The notes under the pieces: model-generated
Told to the model about the DNA's origin: nothing
What the model saw: the letters and a program-made list of their open reading frames with translations, nothing else
The model's database searches: none
In this document: one piece after another, positions 1 through 11,942 of the stretch
Layout of the letters: every line of letters begins with the position of its first letter
Position numbering within the stretch: position 1 is the first letter of the stretch
Translations under genes and position numbers: made by a program
Source of the DNA: Pieris napi
Taxonomy: Eukaryota > Arthropoda > Insecta > Lepidoptera > Pieridae
Assembly: GCF_905475465.1 (NCBI RefSeq)
Contig: NC_062250.1
Coordinates: 8,764,501-8,828,500 of the forward strand
Reading direction: 5' to 3'
Length of the DNA: 64,000 nucleotides

Positions 1-2646
1 ATTTTTATTACACATTTCAATCGCTAAGATAAATAAATTTGGATACATAAATTATGACTTATAATTTTTTATTAAACGTATTGTCCAAATAAATTAGAAA
101 ATCATTTATTAATATAAAACTTACCATTGATTTGTCTCTTTCTAAAATTGTATTTACGCTACAAAAAGTGTTACGCCAATGTGTTAAAACAGCATACAAC
201 GGGTTTAATATGAATAAGAATGTTAATGTATTTAATTAGGATTAGCATAGGTTAGTCAGTTATTTGTCGAACACAACACCAACTGTTCGTATAATTCTGT
301 ATCAGAGTATGTCCGCTGCGTTTCTAGCAATGCGATTTTTTACAATGATTTATTGCCTTTTGAAAAATGAGGATGGCTGCCTTTTAAATTGCACGAACAT
401 TATCCGTTTATAATTGACTTGGAAATTGTGCGGAGAAATGAGTTTTCCTTATATTTCTTTTGTTTTTAAATTAGGGCGCATATCACCGTCATAAAGCCGA
501 CTCTAAATTGAAATACAAAGAGATGTATTAGACGTTAGATTAATTTATATATACAAGATATGAAGATACTGTATCTAAAAATATAAGCTTATGCTAGAAA
601 AAGTACAGAAATTTTTCTTAAGGCAACTTTACCATTACCCCTTGTTGTACCATCTGCGTTTTTGCTTTGCGGGGAATGAATGAATGAAATGTATGAATCA
701 ATTGAAATATGGAGAGAGTAATCGGCAATCTACTTCGCACTAAATGTTTTGAGGGTAGAACGGACTGTATGGGCCCTGCTTGCGGAATTGCTTAGACTGT
801 ATGTACCTGAAAAGTAGTTCAGATGCGGGCAGGCCCTGCTGTCTAAGAGCACACGAAATGACTTCAGCAGTAACCAATTCCACAAATGATTTCGATGCCA
901 TTTCTTGCACAAGAATAGGATACATTTGTGACAGGATAGACTAAGAAATGAATGGGATTTGCTTTTACTTTTGAACAGAAATAAAATTTGTTAGAAGTTT
1001 CAGGTAGTAAGTTAGTCTATGTATTAGAATTAATGCTTGGCATATATAAAAATGAATAAATAAATCCTTATAGTAGAAGTAGTATCAAGCAAGAGTATTA
1101 TGTCAAAAGGTTGACGATTGTAGTCATTATATAGACATTGATTTTTGACACCAACAGGAATATTGCTGCAACTCTAAATCTGTGACATCTTGATCCAGGT
1201 GTCCATGGTTGACCTATGCTTGAAAGAAAATACAAAAAATACACCGAATTGACAATCTCATATATAAGTTATCTTAGAGATATAGGTTTTTTGAAGTCGG
1301 TTATAAAGGTAGAAGGAACGAGTGCCAACAGCTATCTGTTAATATTTAAAAACTGTGGTGTAAAATTTAAATATTGAAGTAAAGGAGGTAGTTAAGTCTT
1401 AATTGTCGTTATTTAGCGAGCTGCGAGCGTGATATACTCCGATGCTAACTTTTATACTTCATCAAATTTTATAAGAGACCTTTTACAATGCTCCATATTT
1501 TTATTTCTAACACTAATATTATATTAAGAACTGATGTTTAGATGAATAAAATGAAAATATTATGTCTTCAAATTGCATTTTAATAGACAAGTTGGTAATC
1601 AACCTTTTGCGTTTGGATGCCGATTCCCTAACAATATTTGCCTTTATAGTAGCAAGTGTTAATTGAGCACATAAAATCAAACATCCATTAGACAGCATGA
1701 TTTGAACTAGAGTAGATGAACTCCTGAAAAACTAATAGCCAGTGTTTTTACAATCTTTACATGAGTTTTGAATACAACACCAACTCATTTATTTACACAG
1801 ACAAAATCAAACAATTGATTTCAATTAGGTGTATTGAAAAGGCACTTTTAATTAACAAAATTACAAATTTAAAAATTTCGGTTTCGGAATCGGTCATATG
1901 GAGAAGAATGGGAAAGAAACTTTTTTTACAATATTTTGAATATTGATATGATAATTATATTTTGTGAAGACCATGAACCTAGAAAAAAAATCTAACATAC
2001 TAAAATAAATAGGCGCATGGTGTTATAAAAAACAATGCAGCAGATATTATTACGTACATACATAGTGCTCACATATTTACAAATATTGCAACTATTGATT
2101 ATACATTATTCTTTATAAAAAAAATCGTATTCCGATTCTATTAATAATGACAAGTCCTGAAGGTAGGTGGTATCTGAAGTGTATGAAATCACAATATCGG
2201 AGTCTATTATTATAATTTTACTAACGTGAATATTGAATATCTGACTTCCAGATGTTGATCAATAAGCCACATAAAAATAATGAACAAATAGAATATGAAA
2301 TATCCCGTCATTTTTCATAAAGCAACGGTATTTTTAAATTCTTTTCAAAGTTTAATAATTAATGATTCTATAAAGGATAACACTAAAAAATGTTTTAATG
2401 AAGAACAGGCGGCGTGTACGTGACACACAATGTGTGTGTGATTAATTGTATTAATGATTAATTAATTATCTTTATCATTACCCTTAAGCATTTTTGGTGT
2501 TCTATAAATTGTCTTTCGTTCATATATCAATGTAATTTCCAACCAAGGTTAAATTAACTTTTAATAAAATTCCTTAATAATAAATAATAATAGTTGTGCA
2601 CTGGTTGCAGTTTACCCTTAGTATTTATAAATGTTTTTTTCTCCTA
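1..2646. other. A+T-rich non-coding DNA
   Basis: No gene or recognisable mobile element is visible here, apart from one weak candidate exon at 807-905 on the minus strand that is listed separately. The sequence is A+T-rich, with short homopolymer runs and no long open frame. Intron or intergenic DNA is the simplest reading. Confidence 0.5.
807..925 (-). other. candidate exon, unrecognised product
   Basis: A minus-strand frame from an ATG at 925 reads MYPILVQEMASKSFVELV and continues through an amphipathic-looking helix to ELLFR. It then meets a donor-like TTTTCAG|GTACAT at about 807. The codons look more balanced than in the surrounding A+T-rich DNA, and a pyrimidine-rich stretch ending in AG lies near 905. 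The full frame is only 61 codons, and a second minus frame is also open over the same stretch. I do not recognise a family. It may be a chance frame or a small exon; the coding claim is weak. Confidence 0.18.
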
Positions 2647-2830
2647 AAGGTCTGAGCCTTAGATTTCTATATGTTTCTTCATTTGTTTGTTTTCTAAAGA
2701 AATCAGCCTGACTCACGCATTCGACTTTTTGGGTCTTAGGCATCCCTTCCTATTCTTCCCTTCTTGCACAAAGAAAGTCCTACAACCTCAGGGAAGAGAG
2801 TCGTATGTGTAGCCACTAGGCCAATACATT
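2647..2830 (-). repeat. degraded tRNA-derived SINE
   Basis: Read on the minus strand this is an old copy of the SINE family found repeatedly in the window. The B-box side resembles 'cctgaggttgtagg', the middle keeps the CCCAAAAAGTCGA motif, and the tail keeps 'aaatctaaggctcagacctt'. Several internal blocks are missing or diverged. Confidence 0.6.
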
Positions 2831-3961
2831 CAAGAAGAATCGTCATCGTCGTAGAATAGTGACGGATCTGACAAATAGTAAACTTTACAGGCCATTTCAA
2901 AATAATATAACCATTTTAGTTTTTGACATAACTATTTTAATTCATATTCTGTTATTATGAAAATTAGCAAACAAACAAACAAAAGGTTTTTTTTGAAACA
3001 AAACAAAAATAATAACATTACATTACATAGTTTTCTAGAAAAATCACATGTTTCTATCAATGCCGTCACTTTACCGACTGATTAATTTGAAATTTTAAAC
3101 ACATAGAACTTTTATTTTAATGTAGACGTAATATTTAGGCAATGTAGTATCCAAATATGATAAAAAGTGGATTTTGGATTTTTTACAAATCCGACATTGT
3201 TCTACGATCATGATGGAATCATTCTTTCATAATAATTTTAAATCTTAATATTAAACTTGTCTTAAGTTAAGGTGTATAAATTTATCATATTTTAATACGT
3301 TTTAATCTATGAACGTTTACCACATTGTGTCTGTAAACATATGTGTAAATATAAAAAAAATACCAACTACGGCCTATTCGATATATCATTAAATCTGTGT
3401 AAACGGTTCTTAACATTAACGAAGATGGTTTTTATAATTTAAATCTACTACAGTGTTTTAAATATTAAAGCTGTTTCAAAGTAAAGATACAGGGAGTGGC
3501 AGTTAAATGGGAAGTTTGCGGCACAACCGATGTCAGGGGAAATCAAAGTTTTATGCAGATTTATCAAATTAATTGGGTTTGTTTTATATCCTTCACATAT
3601 TTGCCATTATATAGGATTTATTTAGACTGGTGAAGTTTACTGGTGAATTGGGCTTTAGTAGATACGTTGAACAAATACTACGTACCTACCTAGCATGCAT
3701 AGTGAATCTCATGAATGTGAATGGACTCAATGAAGGAAGCGAGAGACGTATGTCAGGACTGTAGCAAGTAGAGATCCTTGTTCTGTGCCTACCTCTTCGG
3801 GAAAAGTGGTAAAGATATAAATCAATGTTTGTTTTGAATATTGTTGTTTTATAGGTGATTGTTTACACACACAACGCAATTTGTTTATCCTAATTTAAAG
3901 TTACAATTATTAAAATAAGTATCAATTATTTATCGAAGTCACTTTAGGAAATGCGTTCTGT
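2831..3961. other. A+T-rich non-coding DNA
   Basis: No open frame, RNA gene or recognisable repeat end is seen here. Only homopolymer-rich spacer sequence is visible. Confidence 0.5.
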
Positions 3962-4160
3962 CTTGCGATTCTGTAACTCACTTTTTGAACTCTTACAGCG
4001 GTTTTCGCAATGGCGGTTGCGCTCAAATCAGTCCCTCCCTCCTTCCTTATTAGATATCAGATGCCAAATCGTAAAATGACTGCTTCACGACTGATTTGAG
4101 CGCAACCACCGCTGCGAATACCGCTGTGAGAGTTCGAAAAGTGAGTTATAGAATCGCAAG
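3962..4160. mobile_element. MITE-like inverted-repeat element, about 199 bp
   Basis: The two arms, 3962-4032 and 4090-4160, are about 71 bp each and near-perfect reverse complements. The left arm starts CTTGCGATTCTGTAACTCAC and the right arm ends GTGAGTTATAGAATCGCAAG. The 57-bp spacer is pyrimidine-rich with no coding frame. This is the form of a palindromic MITE. I could not identify a clear target-site duplication, so the superfamily is unknown. Confidence 0.75.
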
Positions 4161-4890
4161 GCTGCAAACATATTCAAAACTGGCTGTAAACACAAAAATT
4201 TTATTTAAAATAACCTTATTTTTATTTGATATTATCTGTTCCCGATCGAAATTGATATGGAACATAGATTTTTAGATGTGAATCTAATGTTAAATAATAC
4301 TACCGCCTTGTCAGAAGGCATGTGTAAGCATTGGTCTTTTTTAAAGGACCCTAAGTAATATCAGTTCGGAAATACTTCGATGAGCAGCTCAAAAACTACC
4401 TTTAGAAAATACGCGCCAAGTCTATTGAGCTACGGCATATACAACTCAATAGATAGCTATATCTACCAAGACAAGCCGTGGTAAAGCACAGCCGGTGCTC
4501 ATTTGATTCCAACAGCTTGCTAGATATCAATTAATTTCCAAACAGTCGATTAACAACATGTCCGATAACTGAGGCGGCAATTACACAAACTATTTACCAA
4601 CAATTGAGTCCCAACTTGGCCTCAACATTTAAATTATTCGATCCCTTTAAATTGGTTTGATGTCTGATCAAATCACTGTGTCCAAATTTGGTTATAATTG
4701 ATTTTATAAAGTTTAAATAATATTATAATAGATATACGCATAACTTGATGTTTCGAGATGACAGATCACAAATTTATATTATTTATTTACAACTTACTTA
4801 ACTATAATACAATATAAATTTTAAATAAAACGCCAATTTAAAGGTTTACAGAGTAAACCATAACATATACAGAGATAATGCATGTGTGTG

Positions 4891-5006
4891 TTGTTTTTTT
4901 TTAAACCAAACGGCTAGGAGGCTCATCAGATGTTAAGTGGTGCCCATGGACACACTCAATGTCAGAGGGCTCGCGAGAATGTTGTCGGTCTTTTAAGAAT
5001 TGGAAG
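4891..5006 (-). repeat. retroposon tail repeat (GCCGGCAACGC / AGGTGAGCCTCC family)
   Basis: On the minus strand this reads the tail family that recurs in the window: 'cttaaaagaccgacaac', then 'gcgagccctctgac', 'gtccatgggc', 'cacttaacatctgatgagcc' and a terminal A-rich stretch. It is probably a 5'-truncated non-LTR retroposon or a SINE that borrows its tail. Confidence 0.6.
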
Positions 5007-7101
5007 GTGTGTGTGTAACTGAAGCATGTGTGGTAGAATGTGTTAAGGTATTGATTTAGTGTCATTAAATGTTTATTCTAACGATATCTTTTTTGAAAGA
5101 TATAAAGTCTTCCGTTAATTAATTGTCTACTTGTTTTTCAGTATGTCATTTTTAACTCTTAACTCTTATATAAAGTTATCGCTATTCATACAAGTATTAC
5201 ACGGGTTTACCAACAGAAATAGTATCAAGTTTATATGAACTGTATGCTTCATTTTAACATTTCCTCAATGGCATATTTGGCTCAGAAGGTTTTTACTTTC
5301 TTTTGAAGAGTCAATTAAACAGACACGAGGTACGCCATGCTCCATTAGAATTTTGGTTTTAAACAATTTGATTACGCGATGTATACAATTTTTTATATTC
5401 CACTAATAAATAACCTTTAATTACTGACAGCAGCTGACAGTTTAGTTACTTCTAGCAATGGCCCGGCTTCCGAAACCTGGACTTGAAATCATTTTATAGA
5501 TTTTATTCCTTAGATAGATATAAGAATACAAATCTTTCTCATTTAGTATATTTCGGCCAGATTTTCAAAATCATAGGCTAGCTATTTCAGAATATTCGGC
5601 AGCGATTTCCCATCTTCTACGTAAAGTTTGTCGTTGCTTCATACTCGTAACATCTGTATAAGCAAAGTGGCAGACGTCGTGTATCAACTCGCACGTATAT
5701 CACGTCGCAAACTTGCTATCCAACTTGTACACTTGTGACTTACATAATGTAATTTGTAATACATACAAACAATACAATATCGTTTTTATATAAGAGATAA
5801 ATGATTATTTACATTTATTAGGTACCGCAAATTATCAGGTGTTAGAATAGAGGCAATCAGATAAAGATATAGAAAGAATACTAGGTTATAGAACCTTCTA
5901 TAGATATGTTTATGAAGAGATATGATTGCTGCCAAGTGGTTTCCTATGTTATATTTAATGTTGTGTGTGTGTGAATACGTGTTTATTGTGTGTTTCTTTG
6001 TTTTTTGTTCATAGAATAAACGCGATAAAAACAAAAATACAAATTTTTATACGGTTATACATATTGTGATTACATTTATATACACTAATAAATATTGTGA
6101 TTCCCGAGAAAGGTGTAAATGTATTAGCTAGGGACGTGTCGGAATATAGGGAATATTAAGGACCACGTCGGCCACCATAGTAGCAATTGACACCCCCTTA
6201 AAAATAAAAAATACAGTTATACTATATCATATTTTGCTGGCTGAAAACCCTGCGAACGACCGCATAAAAATAGTTGTTTATGTTGCTTATAAAAAAAAAC
6301 ATAATTTTGACAAAAAAGAGGCAGACACACATTCTGAAATAGCTAGCCACTGATATTCCATTCCAACCATACCATTTGAATTTTTTGTACTGAATTTAAT
6401 ATTTAACAACTACTATAATAACGGTTGCTAACAAAATATTAAACGCCAGTTTTCAGGGTACCTACTATAAAAAACACAAATCACAAATGCAAAAGTTCAA
6501 TTCTCTGAATTTGGTGTGTCGGGTTGTAAGCATTAAGCTTTGCTTTGTGGCTCCTACTCCGAATTTATTTTAAAATATTAATTATTAATATTAATTTGTT
6601 AGGTGACGATTATAGCATAAAATTTAACTTAATAATATATTTTTTTTATTATTAAGTTAAAAAACTAAATTAAAAAAATTACATTGAGCTTTAGTCCTAA
6701 ACTTATAATACTTTATTTAAATAAAAAGTATCTTACTGACTTAAATGCAGATAAAGTTAAAAGTCCCATTAATACAACATTTCATGTATAACAGAACTTG
6801 TCACACAATTTGCTAACGACAAGTTAACGGCTCTCGAACGTGGGGGATGTGATTGGGTACCTGTAATTGACATATCAAAAAAATGAAAATGTAACATATT
6901 TACGATATAATCTTGCGGTAGAAGATAATAGGAGTGTTAATAATTGGTCTAACTGAAGTTGATCCTGCACTTTATCTTTCTGCCGCTCTGTTTAGTAAAT
7001 ATATATTTCCGTAATCACCCAATGAACAAAAAAATTACAAAAAAAACGTGTGGCACTCGGAGACTGCCGCGTTTATGAATTTTTATCAACTTATGCAATT
7101 A
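5007..7101. other. non-coding DNA upstream of the Helitron insertion
   Basis: No credible gene is present. The 82-codon minus frame at 5786-6034 is A+T-driven and lacks recognisable motifs. A short A+T palindrome with TAACTTAATAAT arms lies near 6626-6660. The stretch ends at the A of the A|T Helitron target site. Confidence 0.5.
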
Positions 7102-7113
7102 CTAGCTGTTACC

Positions 7114-7129
7114 CGCGACTTCGTCTGCG
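7114..7129 (-). terminator. Helitron 3' terminal hairpin
   Basis: On the minus strand CGC-A-GAC-GAA-GTC-GCG forms a six-pair stem with one bulged A and a GAA loop. It ends 12 bases before the 3' end of the element, which is CTAG at 7105-7102. A hairpin in this position is the usual 3' end signal of Helitrons, where it helps stop rolling-circle transfer. Confidence 0.8.
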
Positions 7130-7268
7130 TAGAACTACTACTTCGTGTAAATTTGTTTGGACTGAATAGGCTCTGAAACTATAATGAAACGATTCTAATG
7201 AAGCCGGCACATTTAATTATTGAGATTAACATAGGTAGACTTTTCCTGACCCTGATCCCTGACTTAAC

Positions 7269-10200
7269 TTAGTTTAATACGTTTTTGTATACGACATTTT
7301 TTGTTTTTCCTTCTTTGGTCAAAACATGCAGGTTTTGTGGACTCGATACTCGTGAGCACGCCACATACAGTTGCCCATGGGAGAAACAGTTTTTTTCTAA
7401 ATGAACACCAGCTACTTTGAGTGTCTGTCCTTGAGCTTTGTTTATCGTCATAGCGAATGCTGCTTTCAGGGGAAATTGTACTCTTTTGAATTGGAATGGC
7501 AAATCGGTAGGGATTATTGGAATACGGGGAATTAACACTTCTTCTCCCTTTGCTGTTCCTGTCATAATTATTGCTCTCACAATATTGCGTCCCAGGTGTG
7601 TAATTTGTAGACGTGTGCCATTACACATTCTTGGTGCGTCAAGATTTCGCATCAACAGGACCGGGACACCTACTTTTAGCCTCAACTTATGGGAAGGCAC
7701 CCCCGATAATTCTAAGGAGTTAAGAAATTCTACAGGGAACGATGTCACTTGCTCAGTGTCCATGACATTGTCTACGGACAGATACTCAACAAAATCACCT
7801 TCCACATCTGACATGATTTGTTCGTTGATCTGCCCCACTACTTCGTTTGTCGGTGCTAAAATTGCCCTTTCGCACAGCCATTGTCTGTTCTTCATATTGG
7901 TTGCAAGATCGGGATAGACGTTGTTCTTTAAGTCATCCATGTTACAGACAACATTACAAAATTCACGATTCAATGTAATCATTCCGTCACTATTTGTTTC
8001 CATACGGTCTTCTCCGATTTTCAGAAGAGCATCCGCATATTGCACCAATTGTGTATCACTGTGCAGTTGTACTCGCATATTTGTAGTCAGACAAAAATTT
8101 TTTACATGCACCCATAATGGAGACGCTTTTAAACATGCATTTATTTCATCTGCCGGCGTGCCTCTAGTAATTACCGGTAGAGTCTGTCTAAAATCGCCAG
8201 CTAAAAGTACCACCATACCACCCATGATACTTTGGTTACTCTTAATATCTTTTATGGTCCGATCTAGTGCTTCTATCGCTCTTTTGTGGGACATGGTACA
8301 TTCATCCCAAACCAACAGCTTACATTGCTGTAACATTCGTCCACGGTCACTATTTTTAGTAATGTTACAAACTGGCATTTCCTTATGAGCTAAGTTCAAT
8401 GGCAGTTTAAGTACTGAATGTGCCGTTCGGCCACCATTAAGTAACGTAGCTGCTATTCCAGAAGAAGCTACAGCAACAGCAACTCCTTTATCTTTACGAA
8501 TTTGGGCTAAAAGTAAATTTAAAAGAAATGTTTTACCCGTGCCTCCTGGCGCATCCAAAAAGAATAAACCACCTTCGCCACTTTCGATTTTTTGCACAAC
8601 ATTCTCAAAAACTAATCTTTGTTCTGGGTTTAGACGCGGAACAGACTCAGTTATTTGTTGTTGTAAAGAAGCAGCATCGTAACTCAATTCTCTTATTATA
8701 TCACTGCAAACTTCCCCAGTTCTTTGCGGCCTGCTCAACCCAAAATCTGACAAATCTTTCCCAGTTATAGTTATGACTTGGTCTTCTATCTTTGTTAGGG
8801 CTTCATTAAAAATGAAATCATTGTATGTAACGTTTGGATTATGATGTTGTACTCTGTGTAAAATATCGTCGGCCATTTGAATTTTGTACCTTTCCCACAG
8901 TTGTTGAGGGTTTGAAAGCCCACATGTCGCTATTAGTATAGCAAAAAGCATTCTCACCTTGGCCGCTGATCTACATTGTGCAGCCTCTTCCAGTGTTATA
9001 TTCCAATGATTGTCATCCTCCAATAATCCTCTTGCCTCACATGCCTCTCGAAATGTTGAAAATTCTTGATTGTTGTATTTTTTGAGATCATTGAAAGAGG
9101 TTGGCCCACGCACATGGTGTAGAAGCATCCTTAAACAAAAACATTCCATGTTAGTAACATGGACTGTGTAAACCCGTCCTAAGGCATCTCCAGATTTGAC
9201 ACCAGGCCAGTTCTGAACCGAAGTTCCTTGAATTCGGCGTTTCCAAGTTTTTCTGGTTGCGTCCCATGTGTAATATCTCGGTACCTCAGCATACATAAGA
9301 GTTCTTGCAAACTCATCTCTTATGCAAAGTTCAAAAAAAGCTGTAAGGGTGGTTTTTGGTCGAGTAGATAGTCGCTCGTGGAAATTATCTTCTGTAAAAT
9401 AAACTCGTTCACCGTTCTCTAAGTGTACACTTAGATGTGTAACGGTGGGGTGCCTTTCGTGCAACGGGAACCCTAATAACCGCCACACGGCTTCGTTGCT
9501 GCTAACATAACGACCAGATTGATATGTATGTACTTCATTTACGCGATTTGCAAGCTCTGTGCTCCTAAAATTGAAAATAGCTTGGTCACTGCCTTTGTTA
9601 ATATATTTGCAGATATATTTGATAGCGCGCACTGAACTGCAAGCCTCAACATTTATATGGGCGTTAAATATTTTTAATAGAATAGCGGAATAAGGGACCA
9701 CCCAACTATTATCAATAGTGACGTAACTCCCATTTCGTAGTTTCACAGATGCCGTTCGACCTCCGTCTGCTGGTGCTCTTCTACGATAGAGTGGGTATCC
9801 GTTTTCACTGTGGACAGTGTCTTTGTGTAATTTGCGAGGAAATTTCTTTGTGCATTTTCCATCTTTCATGCAAGGGCACTGAGGATTTTCAGGTCCACAT
9901 GGACCATGAATCATGTTTTTAACTATAATATCATGAAGTGTCTTGTCAGTGCTTGGATCGGGTATTTCTGCGCTGATAATATTATCAATTTGATCGGGTC
10001 TCAACTTGTCTTTTAACCACAATAATATGTGGACATGTGGTAGGCCACGCTTCTGCCACTCTATGGAATACATAAAGCAGATCACTTCTCCAAATATTCT
10101 GCCTTTGGAAATAACAGACATAAGTTTTTTAACTTTCAACCTAAAAACTCTTGCGACTACATCATGCCTATCAATCGCGCTTTGACCCGGCATTAATTCA

Positions 10201-11942
10201 TTTACTATTTCCGGCCATGCTGGGTTGCAAGTAAACGTAACGAATAAGTCAGGGCGACCATATGTACGTACATAAGCAAACGCATCCTGAGTATATTCGT
10301 GTAAGTACCTCGGACTATTTACAAATGAAGACGGTAAAATTATCATTCTACCAATATCATTTGGATTTAGATTAGCGTCATTCGCTACTGCGTCTTGAAG
10401 GTGGATATAATTTTCTGCTCTTAATTTAGTTTGATTTAATGTTATGTATCGTAATCGTTCACTTTCTACCTTAACGTACATATCAACATAAAACTGATTG
10501 GCCAGTTGCCTGCATCGTGATATAATATTAAAATCATTTTCTCTAATCATGATATGAAAGGCATAAAAGTCCATACATGATACCTTTTTGTTAGGCAAGG
10601 GCAGGCCAGTTACAGGATCGACTTGTGGAATTTGAAAGTGATACCCTTCTTGCCCTTTGCTAAATATTAGCGGATATTGTAACGCATCGTAAAATTTATG
10701 TGTATCCGGCACCCTAGTTAGTGTGTTATCACGGGCATGTAAAACTATATCACGGGAAGCAAACTGTTCACCACAAACCATGGCTGCGACTTCATTTATT
10801 AAAGGTGCATTATATCGTCTTTCGTGTTCCCCACTTGGTGTACGATCTGGGTGAATCACCAACTTATAATCATCTCCCGGCATTCTTTCTAAGGCTGTTG
10901 TGAAAGTGTTTATTAGGCGGTTATGTTCATGCAACATTCTCTGAATCTTTAAGACAATATCCTTTTCTACTAATTGAATGTTTTGACACCTGCGGTCAAC
11001 CTCGTCGTTTTCATTTCCCATAAAATAAATCTGTAAAAATTTTGGTTGCTCATTATTTGTAGGAAGCAAAGAACCAATCCTATGATAGATTTGACCTTGG
11101 ATTGTAAAAGTAGATGAAAACCCAGGCATAACCACCTCATTTTCTACACCAAATGACGTCATTTGAAAGCATGAATTATATTTCCTTATTTTGATTAAAA
11201 AACGCCGCGATTCGTTGTTATCACCTAAAAGTAAAGACTTCAATGGTTCCTCTGGTTCTCCAAGTATTGGAATTGAAACCTTGCCACCAGAACAACACAT
11301 ACCCGGAGTTTCTTCTTTCCACTTGAGTGCTTCACAATGTATACATTTTTTATCCATTCCACCTATGAGAAGTAATCGATGGTTATTATACTCAATCGAT
11401 GGGTCATAATCAAAAGCAGCATTGTGGAATGCTCCCCATGTATACATTGTAAACGCATTTCTCCTTTCTGACTGCCGTTCAGCATTTAACACACGTCGTC
11501 TTTGGGATTCTTCTGGCATCTCTGCAGCTATCAATGATGCGTGTCGCTCAGCATCTAAAATCTGCCGGGCCTGAGTCTGTTCATAGGTTTCGGCAGCTCT
11601 TTGCGTTGCGTGTCGCTCAGCATCTAAAATCTGCCGGGCCTGAGTCTGTTCATAGGTCTCGGCAGCTCTTTGCGTTGCGTGTCGCTCAGCATCTAAAATC
11701 TGCCGGGCCTGAGTTTGTTCATAGGTCTCGGCAGCTCTTTGCGTTGCGTGTCGCTCAGCATCTAAAATCTGCCGGGCCTGAGTTTGTTCATAGGTCTCGG
11801 CAGCTCTTTGCGTTGCGTGTCGCTCAGCATCTAAAATCTGCCGGGCCTGAGTCTGCTCCTCAGATTCTTGGGATCTAGCTACTTGCGCAGTTCGAGCTCT
11901 TTTAGAGCTACGCGCTAAATTAGATTTACGCTTGCGAGGCAT
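7269..11942 (-). CDS. Helitron Rep-helicase (HUH endonuclease + Pif1-like helicase)
   Basis: This 1557-residue protein would nick, transfer and unwind DNA during rolling-circle transposition. Residues 1-26 are basic. Residues 27-141 hold five 23-residue repeats (core QTQARQILDAERHA) and a sixth, decayed unit follows. A Cys pair cluster (C200, C203, C216, C217) may bind zinc. The Rep part shows FVTFTCNPAWPEI (567-579), the HUH motif in GLPHVHILLW (H636, H638), a Cys cluster (C682, C689, C691, C697) and the two-tyrosine motif YICKY (Y776, Y780). The Pif1-like helicase shows Walker A GGTGKT (1133-1138), Walker B VWDE (D1213, E1214), LAGDFRQTLPV (about 1248-1258), TINKAQGQTL (about 1499-1508) and YVACSR near the C-terminus. 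The length is normal for animal RepHel proteins. The start is the first ATG after an in-frame TAG 24 bases upstream. No stop or frameshift interrupts it and no catalytic residue is missing, so activity is plausible but untested. Confidence 0.95.
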   Translation of the reverse strand: MPRKRKSNLARSSKRARTAQVARSQESEEQTQARQILDAERHATQRAAETYEQTQARQILDAERHATQRAAETYEQTQARQILDAERHATQRAAETYEQTQARQILDAERHATQRAAETYEQTQARQILDAERHASLIAAEMPEESQRRRVLNAERQSERRNAFTMYTWGAFHNAAFDYDPSIEYNNHRLLLIGGMDKKCIHCEALKWKEETPGMCCSGGKVSIPILGEPEEPLKSLLLGDNNESRRFLIKIRKYNSCFQMTSFGVENEVVMPGFSSTFTIQGQIYHRIGSLLPTNNEQPKFLQIYFMGNENDEVDRRCQNIQLVEKDIVLKIQRMLHEHNRLINTFTTALERMPGDDYKLVIHPDRTPSGEHERRYNAPLINEVAAMVCGEQFASRDIVLHARDNTLTRVPDTHKFYDALQYPLIFSKGQEGYHFQIPQVDPVTGLPLPNKKVSCMDFYAFHIMIRENDFNIISRCRQLANQFYVDMYVKVESERLRYITLNQTKLRAENYIHLQDAVANDANLNPNDIGRMIILPSSFVNSPRYLHEYTQDAFAYVRTYGRPDLFVTFTCNPAWPEIVNELMPGQSAIDRHDVVARVFRLKVKKLMSVISKGRIFGEVICFMYSIEWQKRGLPHVHILLWLKDKLRPDQIDNIISAEIPDPSTDKTLHDIIVKNMIHGPCGPENPQCPCMKDGKCTKKFPRKLHKDTVHSENGYPLYRRRAPADGGRTASVKLRNGSYVTIDNSWVVPYSAILLKIFNAHINVEACSSVRAIKYICKYINKGSDQAIFNFRSTELANRVNEVHTYQSGRYVSSNEAVWRLLGFPLHERHPTVTHLSVHLENGERVYFTEDNFHERLSTRPKTTLTAFFELCIRDEFARTLMYAEVPRYYTWDATRKTWKRRIQGTSVQNWPGVKSGDALGRVYTVHVTNMECFCLRMLLHHVRGPTSFNDLKKYNNQEFSTFREACEARGLLEDDNHWNITLEEAAQCRSAAKVRMLFAILIATCGLSNPQQLWERYKIQMADDILHRVQHHNPNVTYNDFIFNEALTKIEDQVITITGKDLSDFGLSRPQRTGEVCSDIIRELSYDAASLQQQITESVPRLNPEQRLVFENVVQKIESGEGGLFFLDAPGGTGKTFLLNLLLAQIRKDKGVAVAVASSGIAATLLNGGRTAHSVLKLPLNLAHKEMPVCNITKNSDRGRMLQQCKLLVWDECTMSHKRAIEALDRTIKDIKSNQSIMGGMVVLLAGDFRQTLPVITRGTPADEINACLKASPLWVHVKNFCLTTNMRVQLHSDTQLVQYADALLKIGEDRMETNSDGMITLNREFCNVVCNMDDLKNNVYPDLATNMKNRQWLCERAILAPTNEVVGQINEQIMSDVEGDFVEYLSVDNVMDTEQVTSFPVEFLNSLELSGVPSHKLRLKVGVPVLLMRNLDAPRMCNGTRLQITHLGRNIVRAIIMTGTAKGEEVLIPRIPIIPTDLPFQFKRVQFPLKAAFAMTINKAQGQTLKVAGVHLEKNCFSHGQLYVACSRVSSPQNLHVLTKEGKTKNVVYKNVLN
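11520..11864 (-). repeat. 69-bp coding minisatellite in the Helitron gene (5 units)
   Basis: Five tandem 69-bp units encode 23-residue blocks (TYEQTQARQILDAERHA plus QRAAE). The copies are almost identical in DNA, with a few silent changes such as GTTTGT/GTCTGT. The last unit diverges at its end to SLIAAE. The high identity implies recent expansion or homogenisation. The blocks are charged and probably helical. Confidence 0.9.

Noticed and set aside
7438..8770. Plus-strand open frames of 80-159 codons inside the Helitron
   Set aside because: They lie antisense to the Rep-helicase gene and show no domain. They are shadows of the coding strand.
11534..11878. 114-codon plus frame with repeated RVAQHLKSAGPE blocks
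   Set aside because: It is the antisense reading of the 69-bp coding repeat, so the periodicity is inherited.
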